Positions 51,178-59,676 of a DNA stretch of 64,000 nt are shown here, one piece after another. Below the pieces are notes generated by a model. The model saw only the letters and a program-made list of their open reading frames with translations. It was not told the DNA's origin and searched no databases. Numbering within the stretch: the first letter of the stretch is position 1; each line of letters opens with the position of its first letter. The position numbers were made by a program, and so were the translations under genes. The stretch covers positions 62,001-126,000 of the forward strand of contig NZ_BMRY01000013.1 of NCBI RefSeq assembly GCF_014648875.1. Reading direction: 5' to 3'. The stretch comes from Streptomyces parvus (lineage in GTDB: Bacteria > Actinomycetota > Actinomycetes > Streptomycetales > Streptomycetaceae).

Positions 51178-51915
51178 TCACGGCCGGGGGCGCAGGCCGG
51201 GACCGCCGGTGGGAGGTGCGCCGGAGACGCTGCTGACCAACTGCGCACAGAGGTCGCGCAGCTTCACGTTGCGATGCTGCGACGCGGTGCGCAGTGTCCG
51301 GAGCGCCTCCTCCGAACTGCAGCGGCGTTGGTTCATCACGATCCCGGCCGCCTGGTCGATCACGGCGCGTGACTGGAGAGCGGCCTCCAGGTCGGCGGTG
51401 AAGGTCCGGGCGTCCGCGAGCCGCTGGGCGAGCGCGACGGCCCCCGTCGCCTGGGCGGCGAGGGCACGCAGTCCGCTCAGATCGACGTCGGCGAAGCCGT
51501 TCTCCTTGGGCGAGTAGAGATTCAGGGCGCCCGCCGTGTGGGAGTGCGCCGCGATCGGCAGGGACAGCGACGACCGGGTCCCGGAGGCGACCGCGAAGGC
51601 GGGATAGCCGTTCCACCGGTCCTCCTCGCGCATATCGCTCACGCTGACTTCGCGCCCCTCGCGCAGCGCCTCCAGACAGGGGCCGTCGTCCTGCCCGTAC
51701 TGCGCCTCGTCCAGCGGCGGCGCGCTGATGCCGGCGCTGGCCACGGTGAGGGGGCGGTTCTCACGCTCCAGAGTCACCCCGCAGCCATCGGCCGTCGGCG
51801 ACATGAGCAGGGCGCTCTGGGCCAGCGCCCGGAGGAATTCATCCAGTGTGCCGGTCTCCAGCAGGAGAGAGACGAGATCGGGCGGCCCCGGCGCCAGCAC
51901 TCCGTCGTCGGTCAT
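51178..51915 (-). CDS. GAF and ANTAR domain protein (copy 1)
   Basis: This 245-aa protein has a GAF sensing domain (about residues 15-165, DGCGVTLERENRPLTVASAG to SHTAGALNLYSP). The C-terminal ANTAR RNA-binding domain reads ALQSRAVIDQAAGIVMNQRR then CSSEEALRTLRTASQHRN. ANTAR proteins act as antiterminators. The ATG at 51915 has GGAAGGGAG 5 nt upstream. A close paralogue lies at 53140-53868 in the opposite direction, with the STAS gene between them. The signal sensed is unknown. Confidence 0.9.
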   Translation of the reverse strand: MTDDGVLAPGPPDLVSLLLETGTLDEFLRALAQSALLMSPTADGCGVTLERENRPLTVASAGISAPPLDEAQYGQDDGPCLEALREGREVSVSDMREEDRWNGYPAFAVASGTRSSLSLPIAAHSHTAGALNLYSPKENGFADVDLSGLRALAAQATGAVALAQRLADARTFTADLEAALQSRAVIDQAAGIVMNQRRCSSEEALRTLRTASQHRNVKLRDLCAQLVSSVSGAPPTGGPGLRPRP

Positions 51916-52021
51916 GATCGCTCCCTTCCGGGCCTGGACCCTGGGACCAGCATGGCACTGTACGGGCCGTGTCGCGCCACTCCTTCCTGGTGGCGACACC
52001 GCCCCGCGCCCGTCACCGCCG

Positions 52022-52031
52022 GACAGGTGTC
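52022..52031. promoter_or_regulatory. GACAGGTGTC palindrome between GAF-ANTAR and STAS genes
   Basis: This is an exact copy of the 10-bp palindrome found in the TetR-controlled intergenic regions at 18581, 18609 and 37800. It lies in the divergent promoter gap. It also overlaps a weak SigB-like GTGT-N15-GGGCAT (52027-52051) on the plus strand. Confidence 0.4.
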
Positions 52032-52112
52032 GGGCAGTGACGAGTGGGCATACGCGCGATACGCAGGTCAGGAAGCGGCCGCGCACTCAGCCCTGCTTTC
52101 CCTGGAGTGCCC

Positions 52113-52589
52113 ATGTTCCTGCTCAGCTATCAGCTCGACGCCGCGCACCTGGTCGTGGAACTCGGCGAGGTGATCGACCTCGACAACGAGTTGGCGATCG
52201 AGCGCGAGATCGTCCGCCTGCTGCCGTGCTGCGGACCCCGGGCGGTCATCGTGGACATCCGCACCCCCCTGCTCACCCCCCGGGCCCTGGGAGTCCTCCT
52301 GCGGGTCCGGGGCCAGGCCGAGGAGCGCGGCATCGCGATGGCCGTGGTGGCCGGGTCCGACACGGCCCGCGAGGTCCTGAGCGCCGCCGGGCTCCACCGC
52401 GTCCTGCGGGTCGCCGCCACCCTCGCGGGCGCGGAGCTGCGCTGCCGGGGGTGCCGGCCGGAGCCGGAGGCGTCCTGGAACACGAAGCCCGGCGGCCGGC
52501 GGAGCGCGCCGTCGTCCACCGGGGCCTCGCCGCGGCCGCTCGGCCCGTACGCCGACACGTCCCGGCCCCGCATCCCGGGAGAAGGCTGA
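52113..52589 (+). CDS. STAS-domain protein (anti-anti-sigma-like)
   Basis: This 158-aa protein has a STAS fold typical of anti-sigma-factor antagonists. It has a first strand FLLSYQLDAAHLVVELGEV, the central VIVDIRTPLLTPRALGVLL in place of the usual phosphorylated DLSG/S segment, and a Cys-containing, Pro/Ser-rich tail. The canonical Ser is replaced, so it may not be controlled by an anti-sigma kinase in the usual way. The ATG at 52113 has GGAG 7 nt upstream. Flanked by two GAF-ANTAR paralogues, it fits a stress-signalling group. Confidence 0.75.
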   Translation: MFLLSYQLDAAHLVVELGEVIDLDNELAIEREIVRLLPCCGPRAVIVDIRTPLLTPRALGVLLRVRGQAEERGIAMAVVAGSDTAREVLSAAGLHRVLRVAATLAGAELRCRGCRPEPEASWNTKPGGRRSAPSSTGASPRPLGPYADTSRPRIPGEG

Positions 52590-52617
52590 CGGCCGGAGCC
52601 GGTGGCCGAAACTGACG

Positions 52618-52659
52618 GGGGATCGGCTCCCCGGCGCACACTTCGCGGAGCCGATCCCC
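52618..52659 (+). terminator. Terminator after the STAS gene
   Basis: Arms GGGGATCGGCTCC and GGAGCCGATCCCC (13 bp, perfect) flank a 16-nt loop, 29 nt past the STAS stop codon. Confidence 0.8.
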
Positions 52660-52800
52660 GTCGTGCTGCGGCGATTTCGGGCCGGAGGAGACCAGCTCGG
52701 CGACTCCGGGCGGACCGCGCCGGACGGGAGGGGGCATAATGAAGCGCTGGAGGTCAGGAAACGGCCCGTAAGAATTCTCCCTGCCTCCGTGGAGTTTCCC

Positions 52801-52998
52801 GTGAACCCCTCTCCTCGTCGCCCCGCCGCCCTCGTGGCCTCGGTACCGCCTCCGCCTGCCGACGCTTCCGGCTCCGCGCGCCCGCTACGGGTGCCTCGCA
52901 GCAGGCCCCCCGCGACGAGAACCCACCACGCAGGCGGCCCGACGATGGCCCTCCTGTCCGCGCCCGCCCCGCTGCGGCTGCCCGGTCTCGACGACTGA
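52801..52998 (+). CDS. Possible small Pro/Ala-rich ORF
   Basis: A 65-aa frame from GTG 52801 has GGAG 6 nt upstream and begins MNPSPRRPAALVASVPPPPA. It is low-complexity and shows no domain. The 550-nt gap between STAS and the second GAF-ANTAR gene holds nothing else except the terminator, so this may be a real small gene or part of the leader of the ANTAR gene. Confidence 0.3.
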   Translation: MNPSPRRPAALVASVPPPPADASGSARPLRVPRSRPPATRTHHAGGPTMALLSAPAPLRLPGLDD

Positions 52999-53139
52999 CC
53001 CCCTCACCGCCCCACGCCCGGAGCCCGCTCGGCGCCGGTGCGTCGGTGGCGGCTGCCCTGTCCCAGGCGGCCCGCACCGCGCCGCCCAGCTCTGCCCCGC
53101 CCTCTTCGACGGCGGGTCACCGCCCAGAACGAGATGATC

Positions 53140-53868
53140 ATGACTGACAGGCCCGTGGCCGAGGCGCCGGACACGACCGCGCTGCTGCTGGAGACCACGT
53201 CGCTGGACGACTTCCTGCGTGCCCTCGCCCGGAGCGCCCTCGCCCTGGTCGAGGAGGCCGACGCCTGCGGCATCACGCTGGAGAGGCTGGGGCGTCCCGT
53301 CACGGTCTCCAGCGTGGGGGCCGCCGCCACGAAGCTGGACGAGGCCCAGTACGGCCAGGACGACGGCCCGTGCCTCCAGGCGATGCGCACGGGCCGGGAG
53401 GTCAGCGTGCCCGACACGCTGCGGGAGAGCCGCTGGGCCGACTACCCCGCCTACGCCGCGGTCTGCGGCGCCCGATCCTCCCTGTCGTTGCCGATCGCCC
53501 CGCACAGCCACACGGCAGGAGCGCTGAACTTGTACGCGCCCGCCCCGCACGCCTTCGACACGGCCGACCTGACGGCGCTGAGGCTGCTCACCGCACAGGC
53601 CACCGGCGCCATCGCACTGGCCCAGCGCATCGCGGACACCGAGGAGTTCGCCGCGGACCTGGAGGCCGCCCTGCGTTCGCGTACCGTCATCGACCAGGCG
53701 ATCGGCGTCGTGGTCGGCCAGCAACGCTGCACCCCGGAGAAGGCCTTCGACGTTTTGCGCACCGCATCCCAGCACCGCAACATCAAACTGCGCGAACTCT
53801 GCGCCGAGCTGATCGCCAGCATCACCGGCGAGGTCCCGCCCGAGAGCCGCATCCAGCCCCGGGGCTGA
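53140..53868 (+). CDS. GAF and ANTAR domain protein (copy 2)
   Basis: This 242-aa paralogue of the protein at 51178-51915 shares QYGQDDGPCLEAL/QAM, SLSLPIA-PHSHTAGALNLY and the ANTAR segment ALRSRTVIDQAIGVVVGQQR. The ANTAR segment is followed by TASQHRNIKLRELCAELI. The start is taken as the second of two close ATGs (53134 or 53140) because it aligns with the paralogue's MTDDG start. Divergence is moderate, so the duplication is not recent. It may bind RNA to control downstream stress genes. Confidence 0.88.
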   Translation: MTDRPVAEAPDTTALLLETTSLDDFLRALARSALALVEEADACGITLERLGRPVTVSSVGAAATKLDEAQYGQDDGPCLQAMRTGREVSVPDTLRESRWADYPAYAAVCGARSSLSLPIAPHSHTAGALNLYAPAPHAFDTADLTALRLLTAQATGAIALAQRIADTEEFAADLEAALRSRTVIDQAIGVVVGQQRCTPEKAFDVLRTASQHRNIKLRELCAELIASITGEVPPESRIQPRG

Positions 53869-53946
53869 CGCGCCGCCCGGCCGTCGTGCCGTCAGGACGC
53901 CGGGTACGGGCGGTCGGGGAGCGGCCGGGTCGGATGGGCGTGGCGA

Positions 53947-54213
53947 TCAGCAGGATGTCGGCGGCCAGGACCTCACCACGTCCGCGCCCTCCCGTGCGAA
54001 GGCCAGGGCCACCGCGCGGCCGATGCCCGAATCCCCGCCGGTGATCAGGGCCTTGCGGTCGACGAGCAGGTCACTGCCCCGGTAGGAGTCCTCGCCGTGG
54101 TCGGGCGGGGGGTCCATAGGGTCGGTCCCCCCCGGGTGCTGCTGGTCCTGCTGGGGGAAGTCCGGGCGGGGTTGGAGCCGGTTCGGGTCCTGCGGCTGTT
54201 CGCCACTCGTCAT
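53947..54213 (-). pseudogene. Truncated short-chain dehydrogenase N-terminus
   Basis: The frame from ATG 54213 encodes the Pro/Gln-rich N-terminal extension (NRLQPRPDFPQQDQQHPGGT). It then gives the cofactor-binding KALITGGDSGIGRAVALAFA of a YghA-like SDR oxidoreductase of normally about 290 aa. It stops after 88 residues. The catalytic Tyr-Lys region is missing. The downstream minus-strand sequence in another frame (VLAADILLIATPI) looks like the core of an NADPH-dependent FMN reductase. A deletion may have fused two lost genes. Confidence 0.7.
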
Positions 54214-54336
54214 GGTGCTGTCTTGCTGCTCGACGGTGACCGGGGCTCTGGGTGCCCCTCCATATTCGACCGAAACACCCCGTCGGCGGCGGCGCACCCC
54301 GGGTGAGCCGCGTCTCACCCGGGCTCCACGACTTGT

Positions 54337-54356
54337 CTATGCAACGAGTTGCATAG
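54337..54356. promoter_or_regulatory. PadR-type operator
   Basis: CTATGCAACGAGTTGCATAG is an inverted repeat with two 9-bp perfect arms and a 2-nt centre, ending 12 nt before the PadR start. Position and ATGCA-type arms fit autorepression by PadR. Confidence 0.75.
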
Positions 54357-54368
54357 CAGGATCGCCGT

Positions 54369-54935
54369 ATGGCCCTCGACCACGCGATCCTCGTCTCCCT
54401 GCTGGAGCGGCCCGGCTCCGGCTATGAGCTGGCCCGGCGGTTCGAGCGGTCCATCGGCTACTTCTGGACCGCCACCCATCAGCAGATCTACCGCGTCCTG
54501 GGGCGCATGGTCACCGACGGCCTCCTCCTGGTCCGCGAGGTGGAGCAGCAGGGCCGGCCGGACAAGAAGGAGTACTCCGTCACCGGGCCCGGCCGTGCCG
54601 CCCTCGCCGCGTGGCTGCACAAGCCGATCGAGCCGGAGAGCCTGCGGCACGATCTCGCCGTGAAGATCCGGGGCGCGGCCTTCGACGACCCGGCCGCCCT
54701 GATCGACGAGGTCGAGCGCCACCGCCAGGCGCACCGGGACCGGCTCGCGCACTACCTCGCCGGGGAGCTGCGCGATTTCACCGCGCCCGACGCCCCCGCG
54801 CCGCAGGACGCCGGTCAGGAGCTCCAGCACGTCGTGCTGCGGGGCGGCATCGCGTACGAGCGCATGACGATCGCCTGGCTCGACGACGTACTCGCCACGC
54901 TCCACCGGCTCGAAGCGGCGGGCCCGGGCGCCTGA
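54369..54935 (+). CDS. PadR-family transcriptional regulator
   Basis: This 188-aa PadR regulator has a winged helix starting LDHAILVSLLERPGSGYELA and RRFERSIGYFWTATHQQIYR. The C-terminal dimerisation helix region reads KPIEPESLRHDLAVKIRGAA. A perfect inverted repeat lies directly before the start codon, so it probably represses itself. The acyl-CoA dehydrogenase gene follows in the same direction after 66 nt and may be in the same unit. The effector is unknown. Confidence 0.9.
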   Translation: MALDHAILVSLLERPGSGYELARRFERSIGYFWTATHQQIYRVLGRMVTDGLLLVREVEQQGRPDKKEYSVTGPGRAALAAWLHKPIEPESLRHDLAVKIRGAAFDDPAALIDEVERHRQAHRDRLAHYLAGELRDFTAPDAPAPQDAGQELQHVVLRGGIAYERMTIAWLDDVLATLHRLEAAGPGA

Positions 54936-55001
54936 ACGGCGCGCCGCCCGCCCACCTCCGTACCACCGACGAAACCCTCACCCTCCCGGAAGGCACCCGC
55001 C

Positions 55002-56726
55002 ATGGCCGACTCCGCGTCGCTCCTGTTCAACCCGCGCACCTACGACCCCGAGCACTTCGACCCGGAGACCCGCAGGCTGCTCCGCGCCACCGTCGACTGG
55101 TTCGAGGCGCGCGGGAAGCGCCGGCTGATCGAGGACTACCGCTCCCGCGCCTGGCTCGGCGACTTCCTCGACTTCGCCGCGCGCGAGGGCCTGTTCGCCA
55201 CCTTCCTCACCCCCGCCTCCGCCGCGGGCAAGGACGACCAGCGCTGGGACACCGCCCGGATCGCCGCCCTCAACGAGATCTTCGGCTTTTACGGCCTCGA
55301 CTACTGGTACGCCTGGCAGGTGACCATCCTCGGTCTCGGCCCGGTCTGGCAGAGCGACAACGCCGAGGCCCGCGACCGTGCGGCCGAACTCCTCTCGCAG
55401 GGCGAGGTGTTCGCCTTTGGTCTCTCCGAGAAGACCCACGGCGCCGACATCTACTCCACCGACATGCTGCTGACGCCCGACGGCGACGGCGGCTTCCTGG
55501 CTTCCGGCTCCAAGTACTACATCGGCAACGGCAACGCTGCCGGTCTCGTTTCCGTCTTCGGCCGCCGCACCGACGTCGAGGGCCCCGACGGTTACGTCTT
55601 CTTTGCCGCCGACAGCCGCCACGAGGCGTACCGGCTCGTGAAGAACGTCGTCGACTCCTCCAAGTACGTCAGCGAGTTCCGCCTCGCCGACTACCCGGTC
55701 GCGCCCGCCGACATCCTGCACACCGGCCGAGCCGCCTTCGACGCCGCGCTCAACACCGTCAACGTCGGCAAGTTCAACCTCTGCACCGCCTCCATCGGCA
55801 TCTGCGAGCACGCGATGTACGAGGCCGTCACCCACGCGAGCAACCGCATCCTCTACGGGCGCCCCGTCACCGCGTTCCCGCACGTGCGCCGGGAGCTGAC
55901 CGACGCCTACGTCCGGCTCGTCGGGATGAAGCTGTTCAGCGACCGCGCCGTCGACTACTTCCGCTCCGCCGGACCCGACGACCGCCGCTACCTCCTCTTC
56001 AACCCGATGACGAAGATGAAGGTGACCACGGAGGGCGAGAAGGTCATCGACCTCATGTGGGACGTCATCGCCGCCAAGGGCTTCGAGAAGGACAACTACT
56101 TCGCCCAGGCCGCCATCGAGATCCGGGGCCTGCCGAAGCTGGAGGGCACGGTCCACGTGAACCTCGCGCTGATCCTCAAGTTCATGCGGAACCACCTGCT
56201 CAACCCCGTCGACTACCCGGCCGTCCCGACCCGCCTCGACGCCGCCGACGACGCGTTCCTCTTCCAGCAGGGTCCGGCGCGCGGCCTCGGCTCCGTACGG
56301 TTCCACGACTGGCGCACCCCGTTCGACGCGTACGCCGACGTGCCGAACGTCGCCCGCTTCCGCGAGCAGGCGGACGCCCTGTGCACCTTCGTCGAGACGG
56401 CCGCCCCCGACGAGGAGCAGAGCCGCGACCTCGACCTCCTCCTCGCCGTCGGCCAGCTCTTCGCCCTCGTCGTCCACGGCCAGCTGATCCTGGAGCAGGC
56501 CCGGCTGACCGGCCTGGACCAGGAACTGCTGGACGAACTGTTCGCCGTGCTCGTCCGCGACTTCTCCGCGCACGCCGTCGAACTGCACGGCAAGGACTCC
56601 GCCACCGAGGACCAGCAGAGCTGGGCGCTGGGCGCGGTCCGCCGACCCGTCGTGGACGCGGACCGTTCGACGCGGATCTGGGAGCGCGTGGAGGCGCTGT
56701 CGGGGGCGTACGAGATGGGGCAGTAG
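55002..56726 (+). CDS. Acyl-CoA dehydrogenase family protein
   Basis: This 574-aa flavoenzyme of the acyl-CoA dehydrogenase superfamily has FAFGLSEKTHGADIYSTDML (FAD/substrate region), SKYYIGNGNAAGLVSVFGRR and the late catalytic-region LEGTVHVNLALILKFMRNHL. It is longer than classical dehydrogenases and is a different subgroup from the protein at 14304. It follows the PadR gene in the same direction. The likely role is oxidation of an acyl-CoA in lipid or polyketide-type metabolism. The chain length is not readable from sequence. Confidence 0.88.
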   Translation: MADSASLLFNPRTYDPEHFDPETRRLLRATVDWFEARGKRRLIEDYRSRAWLGDFLDFAAREGLFATFLTPASAAGKDDQRWDTARIAALNEIFGFYGLDYWYAWQVTILGLGPVWQSDNAEARDRAAELLSQGEVFAFGLSEKTHGADIYSTDMLLTPDGDGGFLASGSKYYIGNGNAAGLVSVFGRRTDVEGPDGYVFFAADSRHEAYRLVKNVVDSSKYVSEFRLADYPVAPADILHTGRAAFDAALNTVNVGKFNLCTASIGICEHAMYEAVTHASNRILYGRPVTAFPHVRRELTDAYVRLVGMKLFSDRAVDYFRSAGPDDRRYLLFNPMTKMKVTTEGEKVIDLMWDVIAAKGFEKDNYFAQAAIEIRGLPKLEGTVHVNLALILKFMRNHLLNPVDYPAVPTRLDAADDAFLFQQGPARGLGSVRFHDWRTPFDAYADVPNVARFREQADALCTFVETAAPDEEQSRDLDLLLAVGQLFALVVHGQLILEQARLTGLDQELLDELFAVLVRDFSAHAVELHGKDSATEDQQSWALGAVRRPVVDADRSTRIWERVEALSGAYEMGQ

Positions 56727-56825
56727 ACCGCCTACGGCCGGGGCGGCACCGGGGGCCGCTCCGTTTGCGGGGTGGTGTACATCGCGTTTGAGTGGGAGGG
56801 CCCCCTCGCCTTCCCTGGAGCAGAC

Positions 56826-59354
56826 ATGTCGATGGCGTTCGGTTCCCCTCTCGGTCCGTCCGATCCGTTCAGCGATCTGCTGAACCGGTTCTTCGGTATG
56901 TCGCCCGCCTCCTCGCCCCCCGCCATGCAGCGCGTCCCGATCGGGCGGCTGCTGACGGAGTCCTCCCACGAGCTGCTGGGCCGGGCGACGAGCAAGGCGG
57001 CCGAGGACGGCACCGCGGACCTCGACACCGAGCATCTGCTGTGGGCGGCGACCCAGGTCGAGCCCTCGCGCGGGCTGCTGTCCCGGGCGGGGGTCGACCC
57101 CGACGCGCTCGCCTCCCAGCTCGACGATGTGCTGCCCCGGGAGTCCGCCGAGCCCTCCGCCGAGCCCGGGCTCACCCCGGCGGCGAAGCGGACCCTCACC
57201 GCCGCCTATGCCCGCTCGCAGGCGGCCGGGGTGTCCTACATCGGGCCCGAGCACATCCTCGGCGCGCTCATCGACGACGCGGACTCCGGGGCCGGGCGGT
57301 TCCTGGGGCCGGACGATCTCGACGTGGGGAAGCTGCGCGGCGCGGCCGACCGGGCGGCGGGGCCGGAAGGGGCCGCCGGCGGGGCCAAGCAGCCTGCGAC
57401 GACCCTGGACGAGTTCGGCCGGGACCTCACGGAGGAGGCGAAGGCGGGGAAGCTCGATCCCGTGGTCGGGCGGGCCGAGGAGATCGAGCAGACCATCGAG
57501 ATCCTCTCGCGGCGCTCCAAGAACAACCCCGTCCTCATCGGCGAGCCCGGCGTCGGCAAGACCGCCATCGTCGAGGGCCTGGCCCAGAGCATCGTCGCGG
57601 GTGAGGTCCCCGACACCCTCAAGGACAAGCGGGTCGTCTCCCTGGACCTGTCCGGCATGGTCGCCGGAGCCCAGTACCGCGGCCAGTTCGAGGAGCGGCT
57701 GAAGAAGGTCATCGAAGACGTGCAGAAGGCCGAGGGGGAGATCATCCTCTTCATCGACGAACTCCACACCGTCGTCGGCGCGGGAGCCACGGGCGAGGGC
57801 TCCATGGACGCGGGCAACATGCTCAAGCCCGCCCTCGCCCGCGGGGAGCTGCACGTCGTCGGCGCGACGACGATCGACGAGTACCGCAAGCACATCGAGA
57901 AGGACGCCGCCCTGGAGCGTCGCTTCCAGCCCGTCCTGGTGCCGGAGCCCACCGTCGAGGAGACCGTACAGATCCTCGAAGGGCTGCGCGACGCCCACGA
58001 GGCCCACCACCAGGTCCGCTTCGCCGACGGAGCCCTCACGGCCGCCGCCGAGCTGTCCGACCGCTACATCGGCGACCGCTTCCTGCCCGACAAGGCCATC
58101 GACCTGATGGACCAGGCCGGGGCCCGCGTACGGCTGCGCAGCGCGAACCGCTCCACCGAGGTCGTCAGCCGCGAGGACCGCCTCGCGAAACTGCGGCGCG
58201 AGAAGGACGAGGCCGTCTCGGGCGAGGAGTTCGAGAAGGCGTCGGACCTGAAGCGGCAGATCGTCGAGGTCGAAGGAGAGCTGGCCGGGATCGAGGAGCG
58301 CCGCGAGGGCGTCGTCTCGGTCACCTCCTCCGACATCGCCGACATCGTCTCCCGCCGCACGGGTATCCCCGTGTCCCAGCTCACCGCCGGCGAGAAGGAG
58401 AAGCTCCTCAAGCTGGAGGAGGAGATGCACGCCCGGATCGTCGGCCAGGACGAGGCCGTCACCGCGGTCTCCGAAGCCGTACGCCGCAACCGCGCCGGCA
58501 TGGGCGACCCGAACCGCCCCGTCGGCTCGTTCCTCTTCCTCGGCCCCACCGGCGTCGGCAAGACGGAGCTGGCCAAGACGCTCGCCGAGCTGCTGTTCGG
58601 CCAGGACGACCGCATGATCCGCTTCGACATGAGCGAGTTCCAGGAGAAGCACACGGTCGCCCGGCTCGTCGGAGCCCCTCCCGGATACGTCGGTTACGAC
58701 GAGGCCGGCCAGCTCACCGAGAAGGTCCGGCGCAACCCCTACAGCGTCGTCCTGTTCGACGAGGTCGAGAAGGCGCACCCCGACGTCTTCAACACGCTGC
58801 TCCAGATCCTCGACGACGGCCGCCTCACCGACGGACAGGGCCGCACCGTCGACTTCCGGCACTGCGTCGTCATCATGACGTCCAACATCGGCGCCCACCG
58901 CATCCTCGCCCACGAGGGCGACGCCGCCGAGCTCAAGGACGAGCTGATGGAGGACCTGCGCGGCCGGTTCCTCCCCGAGTTCCTCAACCGCATCGACGAC
59001 ATCATCGTCTTCCACAGCCTCACCGAGAACGACCTGTCCGAGATCGTCGATCACCTCCTGGACCGCAGCAAGCACCGCGTCCACGCCCAGGGCATGACCC
59101 TGGAGGTCACCGAGGCGGCGAAGAAACTCCTGGTCGCGCACGGCTACCAGCCGGAGTTCGGCGCCCGCCCGCTGCGCCGCACGATCCAGACGGAACTGGA
59201 CAACCGCGTCGCCTCCCTGCTGCTCGGCGGCGAAGCCGACCCCGGGGACACGATCGTCGCCGACGTGGTCGACGACTCCCTGCACTGCACCATCCGCAAG
59301 GGCGACGGCGACGGGGAGACCCGCGCCGCCGACACCCCCGACGGCGAGGAGTGA
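56826..59354 (+). CDS. ClpC-type AAA+ chaperone (ATP-dependent Clp protease ATP-binding subunit)
   Basis: This 842-aa HSP100 protein has two AAA+ domains. The first has Walker A GEPGVGKT and Walker B IILFIDELH; the second has GPTGVGKT and VVLFDEVEKAH. An N-terminal Clp-N repeat domain (about residues 35-175) precedes them. A ClpC-type middle region with UVR-like FEKASDLKRQIVEVEGELAG also lies between. The ATG at 56826 is taken, since upstream frame is unlike the family. It differs from a housekeeping ClpC by the Met/Pro-rich N-terminus and is probably a stress paralogue. A 58-aa gene follows by 4 nt. Confidence 0.9.
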   Translation: MSMAFGSPLGPSDPFSDLLNRFFGMSPASSPPAMQRVPIGRLLTESSHELLGRATSKAAEDGTADLDTEHLLWAATQVEPSRGLLSRAGVDPDALASQLDDVLPRESAEPSAEPGLTPAAKRTLTAAYARSQAAGVSYIGPEHILGALIDDADSGAGRFLGPDDLDVGKLRGAADRAAGPEGAAGGAKQPATTLDEFGRDLTEEAKAGKLDPVVGRAEEIEQTIEILSRRSKNNPVLIGEPGVGKTAIVEGLAQSIVAGEVPDTLKDKRVVSLDLSGMVAGAQYRGQFEERLKKVIEDVQKAEGEIILFIDELHTVVGAGATGEGSMDAGNMLKPALARGELHVVGATTIDEYRKHIEKDAALERRFQPVLVPEPTVEETVQILEGLRDAHEAHHQVRFADGALTAAAELSDRYIGDRFLPDKAIDLMDQAGARVRLRSANRSTEVVSREDRLAKLRREKDEAVSGEEFEKASDLKRQIVEVEGELAGIEERREGVVSVTSSDIADIVSRRTGIPVSQLTAGEKEKLLKLEEEMHARIVGQDEAVTAVSEAVRRNRAGMGDPNRPVGSFLFLGPTGVGKTELAKTLAELLFGQDDRMIRFDMSEFQEKHTVARLVGAPPGYVGYDEAGQLTEKVRRNPYSVVLFDEVEKAHPDVFNTLLQILDDGRLTDGQGRTVDFRHCVVIMTSNIGAHRILAHEGDAAELKDELMEDLRGRFLPEFLNRIDDIIVFHSLTENDLSEIVDHLLDRSKHRVHAQGMTLEVTEAAKKLLVAHGYQPEFGARPLRRTIQTELDNRVASLLLGGEADPGDTIVADVVDDSLHCTIRKGDGDGETRAADTPDGEE

Positions 59355-59358
59355 GCGA

Positions 59359-59535
59359 TGTCCCATCACCACCACAAGTCGAACGAAGAGGTCGAGGGCG
59401 ACCCGGACACCGGCCACAGCCGGGGCATGCCCCGCCGCCCGGACGAGAAGCGTCTCGACGAGCGACTGGAGGAGGACCGCGAGGAAATGGGCCTCGACCT
59501 GGACGGGAAGAACCGGAAGAAGAAGACCGACTAGA
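59359..59535 (+). CDS. Small charged protein downstream of clpC-type gene
   Basis: This 58-aa protein begins SHHHHKSNEEVEGDPDTGHS and is rich in Arg, Lys, Glu and Asp (EKRLDERLEEDREEMGLDLD). The ATG at 59359 has GAGGAG 6 nt upstream and lies 4 nt after the clpC-type stop, so both share a transcript. The four-His run could bind metal. It could be an adaptor or co-factor for the chaperone, but no family is recognised. The frame was found by translating the 181-nt gap. Confidence 0.7.
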
Positions 59536-59676
59536 GCCCAGGTCCGGGCAAGCGTCGTGCCGCACACCTGGCTGGTAGCCGCGCGGCCTCCGCCCAGGTC
59601 GCGGCCGTCCGGTGGGCGGGGGGCGTCGGCGGTACCGGTGTTCGCCCGGCCGGAGTGAGAGCGGGCCCGCGACCGC

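Noticed and set aside
54978..59567. 1529-aa minus-strand open frame
   Set aside because: It mirrors the acyl-CoA dehydrogenase and ClpC-type genes, both strongly supported on the plus strand, and has no recognisable domain.
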